From positions 62,001 to 126,000 of the forward strand of contig CADAKH010000003.1 in NCBI GenBank assembly GCA_902788505.1: DNA of 64,000 nucleotides. The letters are read 5' to 3'. Numbering within the stretch: the first letter of the stretch is position 1; every line of letters begins with the position of its first letter. A program made the position numbers and the translations under genes. A model generated the notes under the pieces. The model did not search any database. It worked only from the letters and a program-made list of their open reading frames with translations, and was not told where the DNA came from. The DNA comes from Oscillospiraceae bacterium. Lineage in GTDB: Bacteria > Bacillota > Clostridia > Saccharofermentanales > Saccharofermentanaceae. Below are positions 27,839-37,892 of the stretch, one piece after another.

Positions 27839-28402
27839 ATGTCGAAGATTCTTGCAAAAGGTGAAGGATATCAGATCCTCTATAAGCAAAGAGGTGAAGA
27901 CAGCGAGAAGATCGCGCCGTCCGGAATGTCGGCACTCTCAAGACTTGATGTGCCTGTGCCGGGAATAATAGCAGTTGCTGATTCAGGCAAAAGGATCCGC
28001 ATCACAGGTAAAAAATACTATCTTGTCTGTCAGGGTGCGTTAGATGAAAGTGAAGGGATAATGGAAGATCTTCTTTTCCACGATTCGAGAAGCAACCGCA
28101 CTTTTCCTGTTAAGCGCATGCGGAAAGGCGTAAAAGAGGCAAGACTGCATTATAAGGTATTATCATATAACAGCGAAAAGGATATTTCTTATGTTGAGGC
28201 TGTTCTTGATACCGGAAGGACTCATCAGATAAGAACCCAGTTCAGTTCAAGAAAACATCCGCTTGCAGGCGACGGAAAATACGGCAGCAGGATCAAGTGT
28301 CCGATAGCTCTTGTATGCGGCGAAATAACATTTGATGAAGGTGAAGGATCGGATATTCATACTGTTAAGATCGATCCGGCCAAAGAACTTCCCGGAGTAT
28401 AG
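27839..28402 (+). CDS. Small RluA-family pseudouridine synthase
   Basis: A 187-residue RNA pseudouridine synthase of the RluA group without an S4 domain. The catalytic aspartate lies in SALSRLDVPVPG, corresponding to the family HRLDxxTSG with changed flanks. The second signature DTGRTHQIRTQFSSRKHPLAGD is well kept in its core. Target RNA is unknown. The ATG at 27839 was chosen; a TTG at 27830 overlaps the GH32 stop and could also serve. No clear ribosome site is seen, so translation is probably coupled to the upstream gene. Confidence 0.82.
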   Translation: MSKILAKGEGYQILYKQRGEDSEKIAPSGMSALSRLDVPVPGIIAVADSGKRIRITGKKYYLVCQGALDESEGIMEDLLFHDSRSNRTFPVKRMRKGVKEARLHYKVLSYNSEKDISYVEAVLDTGRTHQIRTQFSSRKHPLAGDGKYGSRIKCPIALVCGEITFDEGEGSDIHTVKIDPAKELPGV

Positions 28403-28404
28403 GA

Positions 28405-31053
28405 TCAGTAAACCTGAACAGGCGTTACTTTATAAACTGTCAGGTCTTCATAATTAAAGACCACATTTCCGAGTTCGGCAAAGACAGCGGAATTGTCATG
28501 ACCGTATCTGAAGCGCTCAAGATCACCGATAACAATATATTCAATCTGATATTTATTGATAATGCTCTGAACATCAGGTGCATACGAGCTCAAATACAGG
28601 ATGTCAACATCGTTATGTCTTGGCGTTATGTAGAGCTTCCAGACATCTCTTTCTGGATCTGATTCCAGGATATCCGTTTCTTTGTTTACGATACCGTGGA
28701 ATCTCCAGAGCCATTCATGAGTCTGCCATCCGAAAACCGTAGGAAGACCTGTATATGCCGAGATAATGCAGTTGTCTGTATAGCTGTCGCCATATGCTTC
28801 GCAGATCACGGGACTTCCTTCAACATTGCCGTTAAACCACTCCACGCAGGCCATATAAGGCATGAGATTTCCGGTGTAGGTATCATTCATATAGCGGCTA
28901 GTAAAATTCTGAATATAAGCCGTGCCGTCAAGTGTCTTATAATTCTCGCGCTTTAGTTCTCCGGAACGCTGTTTGAGAGAGACCATTGTATAGTGGGCCG
29001 GAATGAGAAGATCGATCGCAAACCCGATTGCAATTACCAGGAATACGATTGAATTGCGGCCCTTTTTGTTAGTGAAAAAGATAAGCCTTGTTATTGAATA
29101 GATCATTGTTGTTGAGAGAATAATGAATGCTGCAAAAGCAAATTTAAACATCGTATTCGAACGCAGATAACCGCCGGTGTAGATATCTCTTACATAGAAG
29201 ATCTCCGGAGCAATAAGGAGCATGATTCCGACAACGGTCATTCCGCAGCAGTAGATATCTATCAGATTGCGCTTGCCGAAGAAAGCCTGAACCGGATTGG
29301 TAAAATTATTCTCTTCGCCTATAACATTTGTTAAACGGGCATTCTGATTTTTCTTGGATTTCTTGGAGAAAGCAGATCTGTAGTTCTTATTAGCGAAGAC
29401 AACAACGAGGAAGAATACGCTTATTATCACGTGTGTTCCGTATAAGATGAAAAGCTGGAAGAGAGAAGAATGATTCTTGACCTTTCCGAGCGAATTGGAG
29501 ATCATGTCGAAATTGATATTGAATGGAAGTGCGGTAAGTGTTGCAACAGTAAAAAGAAAGCTCATCTGGAAAGATGTTCTCGGAAGTGCAGAAGGACTTA
29601 CCACACAGAAAAGGAATGACGAGATCATGAGAAGAAGTTGAAGTGCGAAGAGTACCGGCGGATTGCTTCCCTTGGCAAGATAGATGATAAGGATTCCGCC
29701 GACATTGGCAACGAAAACAAGTGCGCCTGCAATATTGGTGAACTTTGGAGATCGGATTATATTAAAGATCAGAGATCCCATAGAACAGAATACAAAGTAG
29801 ATCAGGAAATCCCAGTAGTTTGTCATCTGCGCGCATCCCAAAAGAACGGCACATAAAACAAGGTGAAGCGTTACGGTTGATTCAAGCTCTGGAAGAAGTC
29901 TGTTCCGTTCACCGCTTAGATTATCAAGTGTATGTACAACATTTCTCTCGGCTCTCGTAGGAAGTTCGACTGTGCAGAGCATAGACAGAACGATTGCAGA
30001 AATGAGAAGGACAATGATCATCGAGATTACATGTGCATGAAGATCTCCTACAAGGTATGAATAGAACGGGAATTCTTCTATGGTGTAATCAACCTTAAGA
30101 TCAGGGTTCCAGCCGATGAATCTTGTGCTGTCGGGATAGAAGAATCTGTCAGTTCTTCCGACATCTATCCCCATCGATCTGAATACTTTCAGCAGATGGT
30201 TACCGACGCTGTTTTCATCGTAATAGAATGAATGTGAATTTCCCCACAAAGATACAGCGCACCCTGTGAGAAAACCCGCTACATACTTAATGATCTTGTT
30301 GTCCTTGAAGCCTCTCTGTGTTGCAGCTTCGATAAGGAATTTGCCGATGGAAAAACTCATAGCAAAGGGAATCGCAGTTGCAGAACACATAGCGAGATTG
30401 TATCCGACTCCGGTAGGAATGCCGGATATCTTGATCACTACCGACCATATGTACTGACCGAAGTAGTAGTAATTGATCGAATTTCCGGACAGCCACATAT
30501 CGTTTGCAGGGAGACTTCCGTTTCTCTGCATAGACATGATGAAGCCATAGTCCATGAATTTTTCCTGCCCGTTAATGTCCGGGAGGAAACCCTTAAAATA
30601 GCACATCAAAAAAAAGACTATAAGGAAAGCGGTTTCTTCTATTACGATCGACTCTACAAAGCCTTTGCTTTTTGCTTTTTCGATAAAGGATTCCCTGAAA
30701 GATTTCGGGATATAGCAACAAAGCCCGACGATAACGGCAGAAAGGATAATGCATATGACATTTATCCTGCAGAGTTTAAGATGGGTTAACGTCCACAGGA
30801 CAAGACATGTGAAAATAAGTCCCATCGGTTGTGAGAGAAAAAATCCGCCTGAAGAGAAGATGCCCCAGAGTTTTGTTGCCAGCGGAAGTGTTACCAGTCC
30901 GAAAAGTACGAGAACAACCGACCACCAAAAACACATAAAAGTATCACCGGTGCCCATAGTCAAAAAACCGAGAGCACAGGCAACTACAAAAGGAATCAGC
31001 AGAAATGTAAACCGCAGTGGAGAAGATTCAACAACAGAAGTTTTTCTGCTCAT
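28405..31053 (-). CDS. DUF2298 polytopic membrane protein (GT-C-like)
   Basis: An 882-residue membrane protein with about twenty hydrophobic segments. The DUF2298 marks are the Tyr-rich INYYYFGQYIWSVV near residue 195 and SYLVGDLHAHVISMI. The C-terminal part is soluble-looking (GDSYTDNCIISAYTGLPT, GDLERFRYG). Family members resemble GT-C glycosyltransferases that use lipid-linked sugars, but the function is uncharacterised. The ATG overlaps the stop of the upstream FAD gene (ATGA), with GAAGGAG before it. It is the last gene of a three-gene minus-strand operon. Confidence 0.85.
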   Translation of the reverse strand: MSRKTSVVESSPLRFTFLLIPFVVACALGFLTMGTGDTFMCFWWSVVLVLFGLVTLPLATKLWGIFSSGGFFLSQPMGLIFTCLVLWTLTHLKLCRINVICIILSAVIVGLCCYIPKSFRESFIEKAKSKGFVESIVIEETAFLIVFFLMCYFKGFLPDINGQEKFMDYGFIMSMQRNGSLPANDMWLSGNSINYYYFGQYIWSVVIKISGIPTGVGYNLAMCSATAIPFAMSFSIGKFLIEAATQRGFKDNKIIKYVAGFLTGCAVSLWGNSHSFYYDENSVGNHLLKVFRSMGIDVGRTDRFFYPDSTRFIGWNPDLKVDYTIEEFPFYSYLVGDLHAHVISMIIVLLISAIVLSMLCTVELPTRAERNVVHTLDNLSGERNRLLPELESTVTLHLVLCAVLLGCAQMTNYWDFLIYFVFCSMGSLIFNIIRSPKFTNIAGALVFVANVGGILIIYLAKGSNPPVLFALQLLLMISSFLFCVVSPSALPRTSFQMSFLFTVATLTALPFNINFDMISNSLGKVKNHSSLFQLFILYGTHVIISVFFLVVVFANKNYRSAFSKKSKKNQNARLTNVIGEENNFTNPVQAFFGKRNLIDIYCCGMTVVGIMLLIAPEIFYVRDIYTGGYLRSNTMFKFAFAAFIILSTTMIYSITRLIFFTNKKGRNSIVFLVIAIGFAIDLLIPAHYTMVSLKQRSGELKRENYKTLDGTAYIQNFTSRYMNDTYTGNLMPYMACVEWFNGNVEGSPVICEAYGDSYTDNCIISAYTGLPTVFGWQTHEWLWRFHGIVNKETDILESDPERDVWKLYITPRHNDVDILYLSSYAPDVQSIINKYQIEYIVIGDLERFRYGHDNSAVFAELGNVVFNYEDLTVYKVTPVQVY

Positions 31054-32195
31054 GAAAGAACTCCTTCGATGGTGTTTATGCCATTTTGCGGATTTATTCC
31101 TGTTATAGTTGTTTCAGATACCTTATCAAGAGAAGCTTCGTAAGATCTGATTATCTCAGAGCTTATCTTTCCTGCGAGACTTACAACTGAATCCATATGA
31201 TTTTCCGGTGTATCATTTGTTGCAAACTTTGTAAGTCCTGTTGAACATACGAAAAGGTTTTCGCAGGGATTGGTAAGATCGATCTCAGGATACTTCGATG
31301 TCAGTGCATATCTTGTCTTGGTAAGACGCCATGACTTTATATCAGACTTACGGAGAGACGGATAGAGCTTTCTGAGTCCTGCAAAATACTTGGTCATTAT
31401 GTTCGCATCCGAGTCTATCCAGAGCGCATCTGTGATAGAGCATGAACCAACGAGATATACGACAGCTCCGCCGTAGTTTCTTTGTCCGAAAGCGCTGGTA
31501 TGATTGATTATCGCTTTGAACGGCAGTCCCGAATCTTTCGGAGGAACCTGGTAGAACATCTGTGATACTTCGTGCTTCATTACCATCATGGCAGTGATCT
31601 TCGCACTGTAAGTAACGTTCATGAGGATATCCCTGTCATCCATGGGAATAGGAAGACCGTGACTCACATTTACGAATGTTCTGCACGAACCGGTAAAGAT
31701 TACATATTCACTGTCTATTACGACTCTTGTCGAATTTGAGAGAATGCAGCTGGTACGGTACATACCGCTTCCGAGTCTGGATATTTCAGCCACGGTAGTC
31801 GAATAACAGATCTGTCCGCCGTTATCGGTTATAGCCTGCATAAGGCTTGTGATCAGACAGGAAAAACCGCCGTCATAATAGCCGACTTTGCGGTGTGATG
31901 CTTTTCCGGACCAGGTGGAGTCAAACCAGTTGATCTTATCGTCAACACCCATCTCTTTCGACAGGGCAAGCAATGCCTTATCGCTCTTGCGGAGGTGGTG
32001 TGGGAGAAGCTCCAAATATTCTCTTCCGATTCTGGTATATGTAAGGAGACCGCCGGGAGATACAAGCTCCTCAACAACGGTTACTTTAAAACCGGCCTTA
32101 GCCAGTTTCATGCCGCATGTAAGACCCGATAAACCGGATCCGATTATGCAGACAGTTTTCCTTATGTCCAGAATATCGTTATCTGAATCCATCAT
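31050..32195 (-). CDS. FAD-dependent amine-oxidase/UDP-galactopyranose-mutase-like oxidoreductase
   Basis: A 381-residue flavoprotein. The dinucleotide-binding start VCIIGSGLSGLTCGMKLAKAG is followed by an acidic strand end (VVEE) and GGLLTY. The C-terminus has a second FAD-contact region (NLFVCSTGLTKF). This layout fits amine oxidases, phytoene desaturase-like enzymes and UDP-galactopyranose mutase. Its place between DUF1015 and DUF2298 genes, with 4-base overlaps on both sides, suggests a glycan or lipid-linked role. That is inference only. Confidence 0.75.
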   Translation of the reverse strand: MMDSDNDILDIRKTVCIIGSGLSGLTCGMKLAKAGFKVTVVEELVSPGGLLTYTRIGREYLELLPHHLRKSDKALLALSKEMGVDDKINWFDSTWSGKASHRKVGYYDGGFSCLITSLMQAITDNGGQICYSTTVAEISRLGSGMYRTSCILSNSTRVVIDSEYVIFTGSCRTFVNVSHGLPIPMDDRDILMNVTYSAKITAMMVMKHEVSQMFYQVPPKDSGLPFKAIINHTSAFGQRNYGGAVVYLVGSCSITDALWIDSDANIMTKYFAGLRKLYPSLRKSDIKSWRLTKTRYALTSKYPEIDLTNPCENLFVCSTGLTKFATNDTPENHMDSVVSLAGKISSEIIRSYEASLDKVSETTITGINPQNGINTIEGVLS

Positions 32196-33454
32196 TCGAT
32201 TATCTTAGCCTCAAGATAGAATCTCTTTTCGAAAGCTTCTCCCATGGAGAAAGTCTTTCTCGGGAAAACACCTTCTTTCTCGACAGTGCCGAAGAAAGTA
32301 TCCTTGCTTATTGCAGGAACAAGGATTCCTGTGTTTCCTGAAGTTGCGAGCTTTCTTACGGAATCTTCTCCGTGAATATAATCACATTCGAGACCCAAAG
32401 CATCGATCATCATCTGAACAGATCCGACAGATAATGTGTGCGGAGGATTGCCAAGTGAGATCTTAACATCAGAATGTCCTTCTGATACGACAACAAAGCT
32501 CTGCTTATTGTCATCATAAGAATCAAATGTGATATCTGAATCTTTAAAATATTCTTTTGCCTTGGCGATGAATTCATCGCTGCTGATATTGAATACAACT
32601 CTGTGGATAGGTTCGAAATCGAGACCCTTATCGTGAATATTGACGATCTCTGCGAGTGCATATCTTGCAGGATGTGTCTGCTTTGCTTCGTCAGAAAGGG
32701 TTTCTCTGATATTTTCCCAATGAGCCTTTGCGGAAGCCAGTGAATGATTGCCGTCACCAACGAGGAACAGGAGTCCGTCGCTGTTGTCTGACTTCAGTTT
32801 TGAAAGGCCGTTGATGATGGATTCTGCAATAGGAGAACCGTCAGGGATAAATGTGCCCTTGATGTGACCTGAACCGAGCATGAGATCTGTATCATACAGA
32901 GGTGCTATGCCTTCCTTTTCGGCCATGTCGAAAGCCTTTTCGATAGTAAGACCCTTGGGATCATCGATGAGGATCATGATATGCGGGAGTTCAAGAGGGG
33001 AGTTTGCTCTGATTCTGACTCTCGGAGGAATCCTGCTCAAAACAGTTCCTTCTGTCGCTCTGCAGATATTCTTGTTGCCGGGTTCGAAGCTGTATCCTTC
33101 AAGATCGATGGCAGCCATAAGACCGCGTCTGGAAGGATGAAGCTCTGTTGCCCTGTCTGTAAGGATAAAGCCGGTTCCGATATTTTGAAGTATGCCTTCA
33201 TTAAGATATTTACGTGCCGTATCTGCTATAGAACCGAGTTTTTCTGTTTCTTTGTCTGTTCCGAGATAGACTTCCGGAAGGACGAGATTCAAGGTTGAAG
33301 GAGCATCTCCGGCTTCCTTTGATACGTTTTCCCAATACTCAGGTTCTGATGTGTACTGATCGCAGGCGATTACTGCCCATTTCCTAAGATCTGTTCCCTG
33401 CTGCGGAAGAAGAATGTCCGGCACCGCAAAGCCGAGCTCGCTGATAGTTCTCAA
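32192..33454 (-). CDS. DUF1015 family protein
   Basis: A 420-residue soluble protein. The DUF1015 signature LLPQQGTDLRKWAVIACDQYTSEPEYW is unmistakable, and the conserved LVGDGNHSLASAKAHW lies in the middle. The family is widespread in anaerobes and has been tied to serine metabolism by gene neighbourhood; serA lies 5.5 kb away here, not adjacent. It starts at TTG with AGGGGT upstream and leads the operon with the FAD oxidoreductase and the DUF2298 protein. Confidence 0.88.
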   Translation of the reverse strand: MRTISELGFAVPDILLPQQGTDLRKWAVIACDQYTSEPEYWENVSKEAGDAPSTLNLVLPEVYLGTDKETEKLGSIADTARKYLNEGILQNIGTGFILTDRATELHPSRRGLMAAIDLEGYSFEPGNKNICRATEGTVLSRIPPRVRIRANSPLELPHIMILIDDPKGLTIEKAFDMAEKEGIAPLYDTDLMLGSGHIKGTFIPDGSPIAESIINGLSKLKSDNSDGLLFLVGDGNHSLASAKAHWENIRETLSDEAKQTHPARYALAEIVNIHDKGLDFEPIHRVVFNISSDEFIAKAKEYFKDSDITFDSYDDNKQSFVVVSEGHSDVKISLGNPPHTLSVGSVQMMIDALGLECDYIHGEDSVRKLATSGNTGILVPAISKDTFFGTVEKEGVFPRKTFSMGEAFEKRFYLEAKIIE

Positions 33455-33630
33455 CTCTAATTACCCCTGTGAAACAATAAAGTGCCTATCATTCTATCAC
33501 GGTCGTGAACTGTTTTGGGGATAAATATGCGTTTTTTTGTCTTTGTAATATGCCTCGAAAAAATGTTCTTGGCTATTTGCGCCATTTTCAAAATGAATTA
33601 ATGTTTTACGGGGATTTCAGCTTAACTTAA

Positions 33631-33648
33631 AGTACCTTTAATGGTACT
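33631..33648. promoter_or_regulatory. Inverted repeat AGTACC-N6-GGTACT upstream of the WYL regulator
   Basis: A perfect 6-bp palindrome with a 6-bp spacer, 32 bp before the WYL regulator ATG. Its placement fits an operator, perhaps for autoregulation. Confidence 0.4.
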
Positions 33649-33680
33649 ATTGTTTCATATCTGTTTCAGGAGGTCCCAAT

Positions 33681-34781
33681 ATGGCTAACAGTGAATTATC
33701 GAAACTCAAGATCCTGTTTATTTACGATTATTTCAAGACCAGAGTCAATGCATTTGATCCTAACAGTTATGTTACTGTTAACGATCTCATCGGATATCTG
33801 GAAGAGCAGACGGGGACCACTTTTGAACGCAAGTCTATCTACGCGGATATAAACAAGATCAATGAATATATCGGCAAGACCCATAAGGTCAAGTCAGGTG
33901 ACTTATGGATAACGACCGAAGGAAAAAAATACAGAAGAAACGAACTTGATGGCGAGATTACGACTGATGAAGCCAGACTTATCGTGGATGCCATAAGCAC
34001 AACGGCATTTGTTGATACTGAGCTTTGCAAGAAGATCATCAACATGTTCCCCACATATTTCACACGCAGCTCCGGCAGGAGAGTTCTGTATTCGCACGAT
34101 GAGAAAATAACAAGACGTATGATCTCCTGGCTTAACAACATAAGAAACGGCATTGAGCGGAAAGAAGCGAAGAAGATCATCTACGGATACCAGTTGGGAA
34201 GTGAGCTTACCGAGAAGAACGAGAGGATCATTTCTCCGCTTACGCTTGACTGGGAGAATAACTGCTATTACGTTATCGCGATAGATAATACCGCAGCAAA
34301 GGACCTTAAGAGAGATCAGGAGCTTTCAAAGGCTCTCAGAAGATACAGGTTAGACCGTGTTGCCAATGTTTTGGAGGTCTCCAATGCTCCTTATATCGAC
34401 TATGAAAGTGAGAAACTGAAGAGCCAGGAACTGAAGAGATTTATCGATAATTCGGTTTCTGCTTATTCAGGAGACAAAGTCATTCTCGTACAGCTGACTA
34501 TAAAGGGAAATACCAGGAAAGATGTGCTTAAGGCTTACGGTGCATTTTCTTCAAGGTTAAACAATGACAATAACATCCATATCGAAGATGACACCAAGCT
34601 TGATAAGGGCATCTTAAAGATCAATGTGAAAACGGGTCATGCACCGACTTTATATACTGACCTTTTCGAGCTTACTACATTCGAAGGCGTGGAAATCGAG
34701 ATCCATAACGACGATATCTGCAAAGAGTACGGGGAGTACATCAGAAAGGCAGCCAGGGCAGCAAAATTACAAAGCCTCTGA
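33681..34781 (+). CDS. WYL-domain transcriptional regulator
   Basis: A 366-residue DeoR/WYL-type regulator. The N-terminal helix-turn-helix region (KILFIYDYF, then FERKSIYADINKINEYIG) binds DNA. The central WYL domain (ISPLTLDWENNCYYVIAIDN, then a YRLDRVANVLEV stretch) senses ligands or nucleic acids in this family. A C-terminal extension completes it. Some WYL proteins control defence islands, but here the neighbours are housekeeping genes. A strong CAGGAGG site precedes the ATG, and an inverted repeat sits just upstream. Confidence 0.9.
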   Translation: MANSELSKLKILFIYDYFKTRVNAFDPNSYVTVNDLIGYLEEQTGTTFERKSIYADINKINEYIGKTHKVKSGDLWITTEGKKYRRNELDGEITTDEARLIVDAISTTAFVDTELCKKIINMFPTYFTRSSGRRVLYSHDEKITRRMISWLNNIRNGIERKEAKKIIYGYQLGSELTEKNERIISPLTLDWENNCYYVIAIDNTAAKDLKRDQELSKALRRYRLDRVANVLEVSNAPYIDYESEKLKSQELKRFIDNSVSAYSGDKVILVQLTIKGNTRKDVLKAYGAFSSRLNNDNNIHIEDDTKLDKGILKINVKTGHAPTLYTDLFELTTFEGVEIEIHNDDICKEYGEYIRKAARAAKLQSL

Positions 34782-34810
34782 TTGCAAAGACATATTAAAC
34801 GATTTATAAT
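34782..34810 (+). promoter_or_regulatory. Sigma-A-type promoter for alaS
   Basis: TTGCAA, a 17-bp spacer and a perfect TATAAT lie between the WYL stop and the alaS start. The leader of about 30 bases is too short for a T-box. Confidence 0.72.
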
Positions 34811-34846
34811 TTCTAAGTTTTATTTTTATATAGGAGTATCACCTTA

Positions 34847-37534
34847 ATGAGACAGTTTACTTCAAAAGAACTCAGGAAGACCTGGAAGGAATTTTATATT
34901 GAGAGAGGTCACGTTGACGTAGGTGCCGTATCACTGGTATCTGACGGTTCAACAGGCGTTTTATTCAATGTTGCCGGAATGCAGCCACTGATGCCTTATC
35001 TCCTCGGCGAGAAGCACCCTATGGGAACAAGACTTTGCAATGTTCAGGGCTGTGTCCGTACAAACGATATTGATTCAGTAGGTGACAGAAGTCACGTCAC
35101 ATTCTTTGAGATGATGGGAAGCTGGAGCCTTGGTGATTACTTCAAGGAAGAAAGATGCAAGTGGAGTTACGAACTCCTTACCCAGGTGTTCGGGTTCGAC
35201 AATGATCACCTTGCCGCAACAGTATTTGCAGGTGACGAGAATGCTCCGAGAGATGAGGAAGGTGCTAAATTCAGAATCGCTTCCGGATTCAAGCCGGAGA
35301 ATATTTACTATCTTGGTGCAGATGATAACTGGTGGGGATTGGAGTATGGTCCCTGCGGTCCTGACAGCGAGATGTTCTATATCGCAGACATTCCCGACTG
35401 CGGCCCTAACTGCGGTCCCGGATGCAGCTGCGGCAAGTATACCGAGATCGGTAACGATGTATTCATGCAGTACGAGAAGCACCAGGACGGACATCTCACA
35501 CCCCTTAAGCAGAAGAACGTAGATACAGGCTGGGGTCTTGAGAGAATCCTTGCATTCCTCAACGGCACAAAGGACGTATACAAGACTGACCTTTTCACAG
35601 AGGCAATCGCTTATATCGAGAAGGCTTCAGGCGTTAAGTACGATTCTGACGAGAAGCTTACAAGGTCAATGAGAATCCTTGCTGACCATATCCGTACAAG
35701 CGTAATGCTCATTGGTGACGCAGCAAAGCTCGTTCCTTCAAATGCAGGCGCAGGCTACGTATTAAGACGTCTCATCAGACGTGCCGTAAGACATGCCAGA
35801 ACACTCGGAATGACAACTGAGCAGATCCTGGGTCTTGCAAAGATTTATATCGACAGCGTTTACGATGACAGCTATCCGCTTCTTACAAAGAACCGTGAGT
35901 TTATCTTAAATGAACTCGACAAGGAGATTGCAAGATTCGAGAGCACACTTGAGAACGGTATCAAGGAATTTAAGAAGATCCTTGATGACAAGAAGGCAGC
36001 AGGTTCTTCTGAGATCGACGGAGAGTCAGCATTCTATCTTTACGATACATTCGGATTTCCTATCGAACTTACTGTCGAGATGGCTTCCGAAGAAGGACTT
36101 AAGGTCGATGAGGAAGGCTTCAAAACTGCAATGGAGAAGCAGAAGGAAACAGCAAGAGCTGCTACCAAGGCCAAGGGAGATCTCGCTCTCAGCGTTAACG
36201 AGATCCCTGATGAAGTAGCCAAGGATTCGAATGCTACAGAATATGACGGTTACGATAACCTTAAGTGTGATGCAAAGGTTATCTATATCCTGAAGTCTGA
36301 CGAAGACGGCATCAAGGTTGTTGACAGTGCTTCAGAAGGCGATGACATAATCGTTGTTACGGACAAGACCGTTCTTTATGCTACGATGGGCGGTCAGATC
36401 CACGATGAAGGTAAGATCTTCACATCAGGTTTTGAAGCTGAGGTAATCTCAGTGGATAAGGATGCTGCAGGCAAGTATCTCCATACGCTTAAAGTTCTCA
36501 AGGGCACAGTTGCCGCAGGCGACACAGTCAGCATCGAAGTTGATAAGAAGAACAGACTTGCCATTGCAAGAAACCACACAGCTACACACATCCTGCTTTC
36601 CGCTCTCCAGAAGGTATTGGGAGATCACGTTGAGCAGGCAGGTTCTTATGTAGGCAACGACCGTTTGAGATTCGACTTTAACAATTCACAGGCAATGACA
36701 GCCGATGAGATATCAAGGGTTGAAGAGATGGTAAATGACGTTGTTCTTCAGGCTCTTCCTGTTGAGACAAAGGTCCTTGCTATTGAGGATGCCAAGAAGC
36801 TCGGTGCAACTGCTATCTTCGGAGAGAAGTATGGCGAAGTGGTAAGAGTCGTTGCAGTCGGCGGTTTTGATGCTCCTTTCGATCTTGAATTCTGTGGTGG
36901 TACACACCTTACAAACAGCAGCCAGATCGGTCAGTTCAGAATCGTATCTGAATCCGGTATCGCCGCAGGTATCAGAAGAATCGAAGCTGTTACCGGTGCA
37001 AGATGCTATGAGATGAGCAAGGCAGACAGAAGCCTCATCGATGAAGCAGCAGCTGCCCTTAAGACTCCCAAAGATAAGATCGTTGAGAGAATCGAAGCGC
37101 TTCACACTGAGGTCAAGACGCTTGAAAAAGAGATCGCTGATATCGAGAAGGCAAAGGCAGGATCCTTTGCTGACAGTGCTGTTTCAAGCGCTAAAGATAT
37201 CGGAGGTGTTAAGGCTGTTATCGCTTCCTGCGATGCTTCCGATGCTGCTGCATTGAGAGATACTGCTGACAAGATCCGCGACAAGCTTGACTGCGGTGTG
37301 GTCTTCCTTGCCGCAAACGGCGGAGACAAACTCCTTTTCACAGCAATGGCTACGAAGTCCGCTAACGAAAAGGGTGCACACTGCGGAAATATCATCAAGG
37401 AAGCTGCAAAGGTTGCAGGCGGTGGCGGCGGAGGACGTCCCGACATGGCTCAGGCAGGCGGTAAGGATGTATCCAAGCTTGCTGAAGCTCTTGCCAAAGC
37501 TGAAGAAGTCCTTGCTTCCCAGGTTAACGCTTAA
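34847..37534 (+). CDS. alaS: Alanyl-tRNA synthetase
   Basis: An 895-residue class II synthetase that charges tRNA-Ala. The catalytic domain (about 1-240) has NVAGMQPLMPYLLGEKHP and RTNDIDSVGDRSHVTFFEM. The editing domain has the zinc ligands HTATH (577-581) and CGGTH (Cys683, His687). A glycine-rich GGGGGGRPDMAQAGG marks the C-terminal C-Ala/DHHA1 region. A Cys-rich stretch around residues 184-200 (CGPNCGPGCSCG) adds possible metal sites, as in some clostridial enzymes. It is followed at 12 bp by a HIT gene. Confidence 0.97.
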   Translation: MRQFTSKELRKTWKEFYIERGHVDVGAVSLVSDGSTGVLFNVAGMQPLMPYLLGEKHPMGTRLCNVQGCVRTNDIDSVGDRSHVTFFEMMGSWSLGDYFKEERCKWSYELLTQVFGFDNDHLAATVFAGDENAPRDEEGAKFRIASGFKPENIYYLGADDNWWGLEYGPCGPDSEMFYIADIPDCGPNCGPGCSCGKYTEIGNDVFMQYEKHQDGHLTPLKQKNVDTGWGLERILAFLNGTKDVYKTDLFTEAIAYIEKASGVKYDSDEKLTRSMRILADHIRTSVMLIGDAAKLVPSNAGAGYVLRRLIRRAVRHARTLGMTTEQILGLAKIYIDSVYDDSYPLLTKNREFILNELDKEIARFESTLENGIKEFKKILDDKKAAGSSEIDGESAFYLYDTFGFPIELTVEMASEEGLKVDEEGFKTAMEKQKETARAATKAKGDLALSVNEIPDEVAKDSNATEYDGYDNLKCDAKVIYILKSDEDGIKVVDSASEGDDIIVVTDKTVLYATMGGQIHDEGKIFTSGFEAEVISVDKDAAGKYLHTLKVLKGTVAAGDTVSIEVDKKNRLAIARNHTATHILLSALQKVLGDHVEQAGSYVGNDRLRFDFNNSQAMTADEISRVEEMVNDVVLQALPVETKVLAIEDAKKLGATAIFGEKYGEVVRVVAVGGFDAPFDLEFCGGTHLTNSSQIGQFRIVSESGIAAGIRRIEAVTGARCYEMSKADRSLIDEAAAALKTPKDKIVERIEALHTEVKTLEKEIADIEKAKAGSFADSAVSSAKDIGGVKAVIASCDASDAAALRDTADKIRDKLDCGVVFLAANGGDKLLFTAMATKSANEKGAHCGNIIKEAAKVAGGGGGGRPDMAQAGGKDVSKLAEALAKAEEVLASQVNA

Positions 37535-37546
37535 AGGAGAAAGCTT

Positions 37547-37888
37547 ATGTGTTTATTTTGCGATATAGTTGCAGGAAAGATCCCTTCCACAAAAGTCTAT
37601 GAGAACGACCATGTTCTCTGCTTCAACGATATTAATCCCGTAGCTCCGGTTCACGTTCTTGTTGTTCCGAAGAAGCATTTCGATAATATCAATGAACTTG
37701 CCTCAGATCCTGAAGGTGCACTTTATTGTTCAGAGATCACCAAAGCAATCGCTGAAGTAGCAAAGATCAAGGGCGTAAGCGGTGCTTACAGGACGATCAA
37801 CAACTGTGGAGAAGGTGCAGGCCAGACTGTAATGCATGTTCATTTCCATGTTATCGGCGGCGCAAATCTCACGGAGAAGCTTATCTGA
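37547..37888 (+). CDS. HIT-family nucleotide hydrolase/transferase
   Basis: A 113-residue histidine-triad protein of the Hint type, which hydrolyses nucleoside phosphoramidates and dinucleotides. The signature HVHFHVIGG holds the catalytic histidine. CLFCDIVAGKIPSTKVYEND at the N-terminus is typical, and the CxxC there may bind zinc. It follows alaS closely with an AAAGGAG site. Confidence 0.93.
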   Translation: MCLFCDIVAGKIPSTKVYENDHVLCFNDINPVAPVHVLVVPKKHFDNINELASDPEGALYCSEITKAIAEVAKIKGVSGAYRTINNCGEGAGQTVMHVHFHVIGGANLTEKLI

Positions 37889-37892
37889 TCTT

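Noticed and set aside
34782..34846. T-box leader of alaS
   Set aside because: The leader is only about 30 bases after the promoter, far too short.
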